From the NCBI GenBank assembly GCA_963827605.1, contig CAWHBK010000001.1:62001-126000 (forward strand): a stretch of DNA of 64,000 nt, in the 5' to 3' direction. Below the pieces are notes generated by a model. The model was given only the letters and a program-made list of their open reading frames with translations. It ran no database searches and had not been told where the DNA came from. This document shows positions 59,792-64,000 of this stretch, one piece after another. The position numbers were made by a program, and so were the translations under genes. This DNA comes from DSYU01 sp963827605 (GTDB lineage: Bacteria > Chloroflexota > Anaerolineae > Anaerolineales > Anaerolineaceae). Every line of letters begins with the position of its first letter. Position 1 is the first letter of the stretch.

Positions 59792-61292
59792 CCCTGAGCG
59801 GTTCCCCGACCCCAGCCAGATGACCGCCGACCTGCACGCGCTCAACGCCCGCCTGATGATTTCCATCTGGCCAATTATGCGACCCGGCGGCGCGAACTGG
59901 CAGGAAATGAAAGAACACGGTTACCTGCTGGGAAACCAGGCCACCTACAACGCCTTCAGCGCGGCGGCTCGCGCCTGTTACTGGAAGCAGGCCGACCAGG
60001 GATTGTTCTCCCACGGCATCGACGCCTGGTGGTGCGACTGCACCGAACCCTTCGAAGCCGACTGGAAAGGAGCCATCAAGCCCGAGCCAGAAGAACGCCT
60101 GCGGATCAACACCGAGGAAGCCAAACGCTACCTTGATCCGGAATTCATCAACGCTTATTCACTGCTGCATTCTCAGGGGATCTACGAAGGGCAGCGCCAG
60201 GTCACCCGGGAAAAGCGGGTGGTCAACCTGACCCGCTCGGCTTACCTGGGCCAGCAGCGCTACGCCACCATCACCTGGTCCGGGGATACCGCCGCCCGCT
60301 GGGAAACGCTCCGCCACCAGATCGCCGATGGGCTCAACTTCTGCGCCACGGGCATGCCCTACTGGACCATGGATATTGGCGCATTCTTCGTCACGCGCAA
60401 GCCGGAGCTGTGGTTCTGGAGCGGCGATTATGACGAAGGTGTGGACGACCTGGGCTACCGCGAGCTGTTTGTGCGCTGGTTCCAATACGGGGCCTTCCTG
60501 CCCATGTTCCGCGCCCACGGCACCGATACGCCTCGCGAGATCTGGCGCTTTGGCGAGCCAGGCGAGCCGTTCTATGATGCATTGGTCAGCGCGCTGCGCC
60601 TGCGCTACCGGCTGCTGCCGTATATCTATTCATTAGCGGGCTGGACCACCCAGCACGATTACACCATGCTGCGCGCCCTGCCGTTTGATTTCCGCTCTGA
60701 CCCGGTCACTTATGATATCCGCGACCAGTATATGTTCGGCCCGGCGCTGTTGGTCAACCCGGTCACCCGGCCTATGCTGTACGATGTGGGCTCACGGCCG
60801 CTGGGAAATGTCCCCCAATTGCGCCCGGTTTACCTGCCCGCCGGCGCAGATTGGTATGATTTCTGGACCGGGCAAAGGTATTCTGGCGGCCAAACGATTC
60901 AGGCGGATGCTCCCATCAGCCGGATGCCGCTTTATGTACGCGCCGGATCCATCCTGCCGATGGGCCCGATCCGCCAGCATGTGAATGATCTGCCCGAGGC
61001 GCCCGTTGAACTGCATGTCTACCCCGGTCAGGATGGATCCTTCGAGCTTTACGAGGATGAAGGCGATCAATATAATTATGAAAACGGTGCTTTTTCGACC
61101 ATCGGTATTCAATGGAATAATGCTGAAAGGCAGTTGATATTGGAGGCGCGGAAAGGGCAGTACACCGGCATGCCTGAACAACGAACGTTTGAAATTTTCC
61201 TCCACGATGAGGGAACCCATCCTGGATCCTCCCTGTCCAGGCCAAACCAAACGGTTCGCTACGGTGGCCAACCGGTTGTGATTAATTTTTAA
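59718..61292 (+). CDS. GH31 glycosidase, catalytic and C-terminal part (shifted frame)
   Basis: Continuation of the 58856 gene. It has DGIVLDWKSWTGDLWG, the nucleophile Asp in AWWCDCTEPFEADW (joined residue ~391), and the acid/base Asp in TWSGDTAARWETLRHQIADGLNF (~475), so the active site is complete. TPREIWRFGEPG and the distal beta-domains (LPAGADWYDFWTGQRYSGGQ; YAGSILPM-like YVRAGSILPMG) follow. The WWCDCTEP context is closer to alpha-xylosidase-like than to typical alpha-glucosidase members, but specificity is unsure. Confidence 0.9.
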   Translation, partial: QLPLDGIVLDWKSWTGDLWGQKTFDPERFPDPSQMTADLHALNARLMISIWPIMRPGGANWQEMKEHGYLLGNQATYNAFSAAARACYWKQADQGLFSHGIDAWWCDCTEPFEADWKGAIKPEPEERLRINTEEAKRYLDPEFINAYSLLHSQGIYEGQRQVTREKRVVNLTRSAYLGQQRYATITWSGDTAARWETLRHQIADGLNFCATGMPYWTMDIGAFFVTRKPELWFWSGDYDEGVDDLGYRELFVRWFQYGAFLPMFRAHGTDTPREIWRFGEPGEPFYDALVSALRLRYRLLPYIYSLAGWTTQHDYTMLRALPFDFRSDPVTYDIRDQYMFGPALLVNPVTRPMLYDVGSRPLGNVPQLRPVYLPAGADWYDFWTGQRYSGGQTIQADAPISRMPLYVRAGSILPMGPIRQHVNDLPEAPVELHVYPGQDGSFELYEDEGDQYNYENGAFSTIGIQWNNAERQLILEARKGQYTGMPEQRTFEIFLHDEGTHPGSSLSRPNQTVRYGGQPVVINF

Positions 61293-61327
61293 AGCACTCA
61301 TCCTTTGCCAGAAAGGGCATCTCATAC

Positions 61328-62387
61328 GTGGAAAAGCGATCGAAGCTGAAAAAGATGACTATTGTTGATATTGCGAAGGCCAGCGGTGTTTCGATCACCA
61401 CGGTTTCCCGCATCTTGAATAATAAGCCAGATGTGGCCGAGGAAACGCGCCAGCGTGTTTTGCAGTTAATCGAGGATCAGGGCTTTACCCCACAGCTGGC
61501 CTGGCAGCAGCTCCGCTCGGGCAAAAGCCATTTTATCGCTCTGCATTATCCCCAGGACTTTAACCCGCCCGCACAAAGCATCGTAACCAGTGCGGCCGAT
61601 GAGCTGCGAGGATGCCGGCTATTCCCTCAACCTGATTGTGAACTCGTTGAGTGATAACGATCTGCTCTCGGTCTTCCGCAGCGGGCAGGCCGATGGCATC
61701 ATCTTAATGGAAATCCTGACCCACGATCGCCGGGTCAATCTCTTGCAAGAGCACAACCTGCCCTTTGTCATGGTGGGTCGCTGCGCTGATAACACTGGCT
61801 TAAGCTATGTGGACCTTGATATCGGCAAAGGGGTCGCTGACGCAATTCAATACCTGACCGCGCTCGGTCACCGGCAGATTGGTTTCATCACGCTGGCCCC
61901 CGTGCTGCAAGAGAAGGAATATGGCTATGCGACCTGGGCGCTGCCAGGCTTATCAAAAAACCTGTCAGCAGTATGGGCTGCCCCTATTTGTGGCGGGCGG
62001 CTGACCTGAAGAACGGGGATATTGAGGCCGTGTTGCACAACCTGCTGGCGGATCACCCTGGCATTACCGCCCTCATCATTCCTCAGGAAATTGGCGTTCC
62101 CGGACTGCTCAAAGCGGTCCAGGCTAGCGGCCTGCGCATGCCGGAGGATCTTATCCATCATCGGGTTGTTCCACGACGCGATGAGCGAGCTGATCACGCC
62201 GCCCCTGTCCACCATCTCCTTCCCGGGCCATGAGATGGGCTACCAGGCCGCCCGCATCCTGATGGGTCATATGACCGGCGAGCTGACCGGCCCACAGCAG
62301 GTACTGCTGCGCCCCGAGCTGAATATCCGCCGTAGCACCGGGCCGGTAAAGATGGCTGATCCGACCAGGTTAAAGAAGAACGAATGA
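61328..62387 (+). pseudogene. LacI-family regulator of the second sugar operon, several frameshifts
   Basis: GTG at 61328 opens with a LacI helix-turn-helix (KKMTIVDIAKASGVSITTVSRILNN) and hinge. Shifts occur near 61605, about 61940-61975, and near 62150. The pieces are GYSLNLIVNSLSDNDLLSVF and ALGHRQIGFITLAP; then NGDIEAVLHNLLADHPGITAL; then IIGLFHDAMSELITPPLSTI, where the normal family reads VIGFDD. The sum is a normal ~345-residue repressor. It ends the operon and probably binds the palindrome at 55304-55327. Three indels in 1 kb make error or decay equally possible. The 257 bases after it hold nothing recognisable. Confidence 0.82.
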
Positions 62388-62644
62388 CCGGGTTTCAATA
62401 TTGCCCGGGAGTCGGCATCGATGCCCCCTACCTGCCGTACAAGATTTGAAGAGGCAGTTTGGTCTTCGGGTAATTTGCCCCTGCCCCAAAAACTTGCTGG
62501 CCGTCCCCGACATCCAGATTGTTGAAATCGCTAGCTTTGGCCCAACAACTCCGTTCGTGCTATTCTGAGATAGAACAAAATTAAACCCGTTATATGGAAG
62601 AGGATCGGTTCCGAAATCGGATTTTGGGATGGGAAAAAGCCGTA

Positions 62645-64000
62645 TCAGAGGTCAGGGCTCAAATTCGTTAAGCCAAGATTATAAAAACGATTAGGGTTGT
62701 TATACAGCCAATCCCCTGCAATCCGCATGGCTGCCTCTTCATCAATCCAGCCAATTTCAACAAGGTCAGTCAATGCACTGGCAATCACTTCGCGCGCCAA
62801 AGTGAGCTGCGCGACGGACATTTCGGGGGTTAGGAAGTAATCTCCGCCAAAACCGTGGATCTTGACATATGGAACCGTCAGTACGCATCGTTTCAATAGA
62901 TCGATGCAGTAGAGCGGATCAATCATGATAGCCCAACACAAGTTGATAGCGACATTGGGGTAATTTTTCCCGATAAAGAGGATATCCTCCATATACGGCC
63001 AGTTGGCATGTAATAGGTCAAACCGGACTTTGGGATAAAGTTCCAGCACGGAAATGAAATTTCTGGCATTGGCCTTATCTACCCGCTGGCGGATGCCTGC
63101 CATGTGTCCCGTGTGGATCTGCACAGGTAAATTAAATTCCTGGGCACAGCGAATAATATGGTGAAACAGGTAATCATCCAGCGGTTTGGCGTCCGGGTAG
63201 CTTAACTGATTGCGAGGATCGAGGATCACTTTGTTGAAAAGCCGTTCAGCATCGTATCGTGGGGGAAGGTCGAAATTAATCTCGCGGTGATAAGCCGACC
63301 AATCCTTAATAGCGATAACACCCTGCCGGACAGACTGTTGAATAATAATGTATACCGCCTGCTCATAATCTGCCAGAGACGAAATGGAGGTTTTCGATAA
63401 GCCTCCGGCAAAGTTAATAAAATCAATCCGGCGGATTTCGTGGAAGTAATTTGCATTAAAAACCGCGTGCCAGGTTTCTGGCATAACGAAACGTCCTTCT
63501 AGAAAATCCCTTAAAACCGGATTGCGGTAGAAGCGGAGCGTATCTTCCCAGGGAGGTGATAAGAGCACATCCGTAATAACGGCTTTAATGCCCGCGCCGG
63601 AAATGATTTTCAGATAATCATCGGGTCCCATTTTCTTCAACTGTTCGGCAACATTCCCTAAATTTTCCCGGGTTAGTTGTTCAATGCCATACATCTGTTT
63701 GAGCATGATTTTCGTGACCCGAGCATACGCGGTATGTTCGACTTTCGTCCACAGACGGCTAAATATCTCCCATTTTTCATCCAGGGTTGACTGGTCGCTT
63801 TGCAATACAGAGATTTCTAGATCGTTTGTGGTCGTCCACAAGTCAGAAAGCAAATAGGAGGATATCAACCTGAGAATAGGATCGAGTGGAGCGTTGGCCA
63901 GGTCCCTGGCGGGTCCCCGCAGGTGTTCATGGCAATCAACAACCGGGATCTGTTGAATAATATTCATCAACCGATCGAAAACAGGGGATGGATTGTGCAA
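62645..64000 (-). CDS. Amidohydrolase-family protein (5' end at or beyond window edge)
   Basis: A TIM-barrel metal-dependent hydrolase of at least 451 residues. It begins with VVDCHEHLRGPARDL, where His-x-His is the first metal-binding motif, then VIAIKDWSAYHREINFD, QIHTGHMAGIR (a further His motif), and RFDLLHANWPYMEDIL. The layout fits amidohydrolase 2 and uronate-isomerase-like enzymes. The visible start is a TTG at the very edge, so the true start may be upstream. No neighbour beyond is visible. A role in sugar-acid metabolism is possible. Confidence 0.8.
   Translation of the reverse strand: MHNPSPVFDRLMNIIQQIPVVDCHEHLRGPARDLANAPLDPILRLISSYLLSDLWTTTNDLEISVLQSDQSTLDEKWEIFSRLWTKVEHTAYARVTKIMLKQMYGIEQLTRENLGNVAEQLKKMGPDDYLKIISGAGIKAVITDVLLSPPWEDTLRFYRNPVLRDFLEGRFVMPETWHAVFNANYFHEIRRIDFINFAGGLSKTSISSLADYEQAVYIIIQQSVRQGVIAIKDWSAYHREINFDLPPRYDAERLFNKVILDPRNQLSYPDAKPLDDYLFHHIIRCAQEFNLPVQIHTGHMAGIRQRVDKANARNFISVLELYPKVRFDLLHANWPYMEDILFIGKNYPNVAINLCWAIMIDPLYCIDLLKRCVLTVPYVKIHGFGGDYFLTPEMSVAQLTLAREVIASALTDLVEIGWIDEEAAMRIAGDWLYNNPNRFYNLGLTNLSPDL

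Noticed and set aside
62388..62644. Gene in the gap between LacI and the amidohydrolase
   Set aside because: Only short frames without motifs; no terminator with a clear T run.

Overview
This is about 64 kb of moderately GC-rich bacterial DNA, most likely from a member of the Chloroflexota (Anaerolineae-like). The assignment is inference. It rests on Ala/Pro/Thr-rich lipoprotein linkers on the sugar-binding proteins, large STAND regulators (HTH–NB-ARC–TPR and HTH–NB-ARC–WD40), a MalT-type LuxR regulator, many carbohydrate ABC/glycosidase genes, and REC-domain remnants of a type familiar from that phylum. No rRNA, tRNA, CRISPR array or complete insertion sequence was seen.

Layout. (1) 1-6278, minus strand: a sugar operon running LacI regulator, cupin isomerase-like protein, TIM-barrel epimerase, RbsD-type pyranase, solute-binding lipoprotein, ABC permease (cut by the window edge). 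(2) 6479-13836: small membrane proteins, an acetylhydrolase joined to a META domain, a CoA-binding protein, a di-haem cytochrome c, a frameshifted cupin, and a divergent XRE/NB-ARC/TPR regulator. (3) 13850-17017: a lipid locus with a glycosyltransferase remnant, a CrtO-like acyltransferase pseudogene, an MGDG-synthase-like glycosyltransferase and a patatin phospholipase. (4) 17416-24303: an AI-2E-type membrane protein, two TrkA/RCK proteins, a type-II P-type ATPase, and a chagasin/DUF333 lipoprotein. (5) 24383-31219: a decayed MalT/LuxR regulator divergent from a very large HTH–NB-ARC–WD40 protein. (6) 31569-40454: an envelope-stress island (HdeD, PRC-barrel, DUF1269, rhomboid, PRC-barrel, BON, FtsH, DegV stub, second DUF1269). 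(7) 40438-47507: LysR, HD-GYP phosphodiesterase, chemoreceptor, small proteins and a TetR fragment. (8) 47769-64000: carbohydrate genes (broken GH39, a GH-like protein, GNAT, broken NagB-like, PIG-L, GH29), then a second sugar operon (binding protein, two permeases, GH31, LacI) and an amidohydrolase running off the end.

The most interesting signal is a recurrent promoter-like element: 11-bp-spaced CACTTT direct repeats ending in GATTCATG, then 20-21 bases, then a TATNNT box. It occurs at four loci. At the two divergent loci it is present in both orientations, each copy facing a gene. It links the P-type ATPase, the chagasin lipoprotein, HdeD, rhomboid, PRC/BON/FtsH and the lipid locus into a candidate regulon, possibly under an OmpR/PhoB-type regulator (inference).

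A caution: many genes carry single-base insertions or deletions that are exactly repairable (cupin, glycosyltransferase, WD40, FtsH, GH31, GNAT, PIG-L). Either the assembly has residual indel errors or the region is decaying. The long multi-fragment cases (LuxR, GH39, NagB-like, LacI) could be either.
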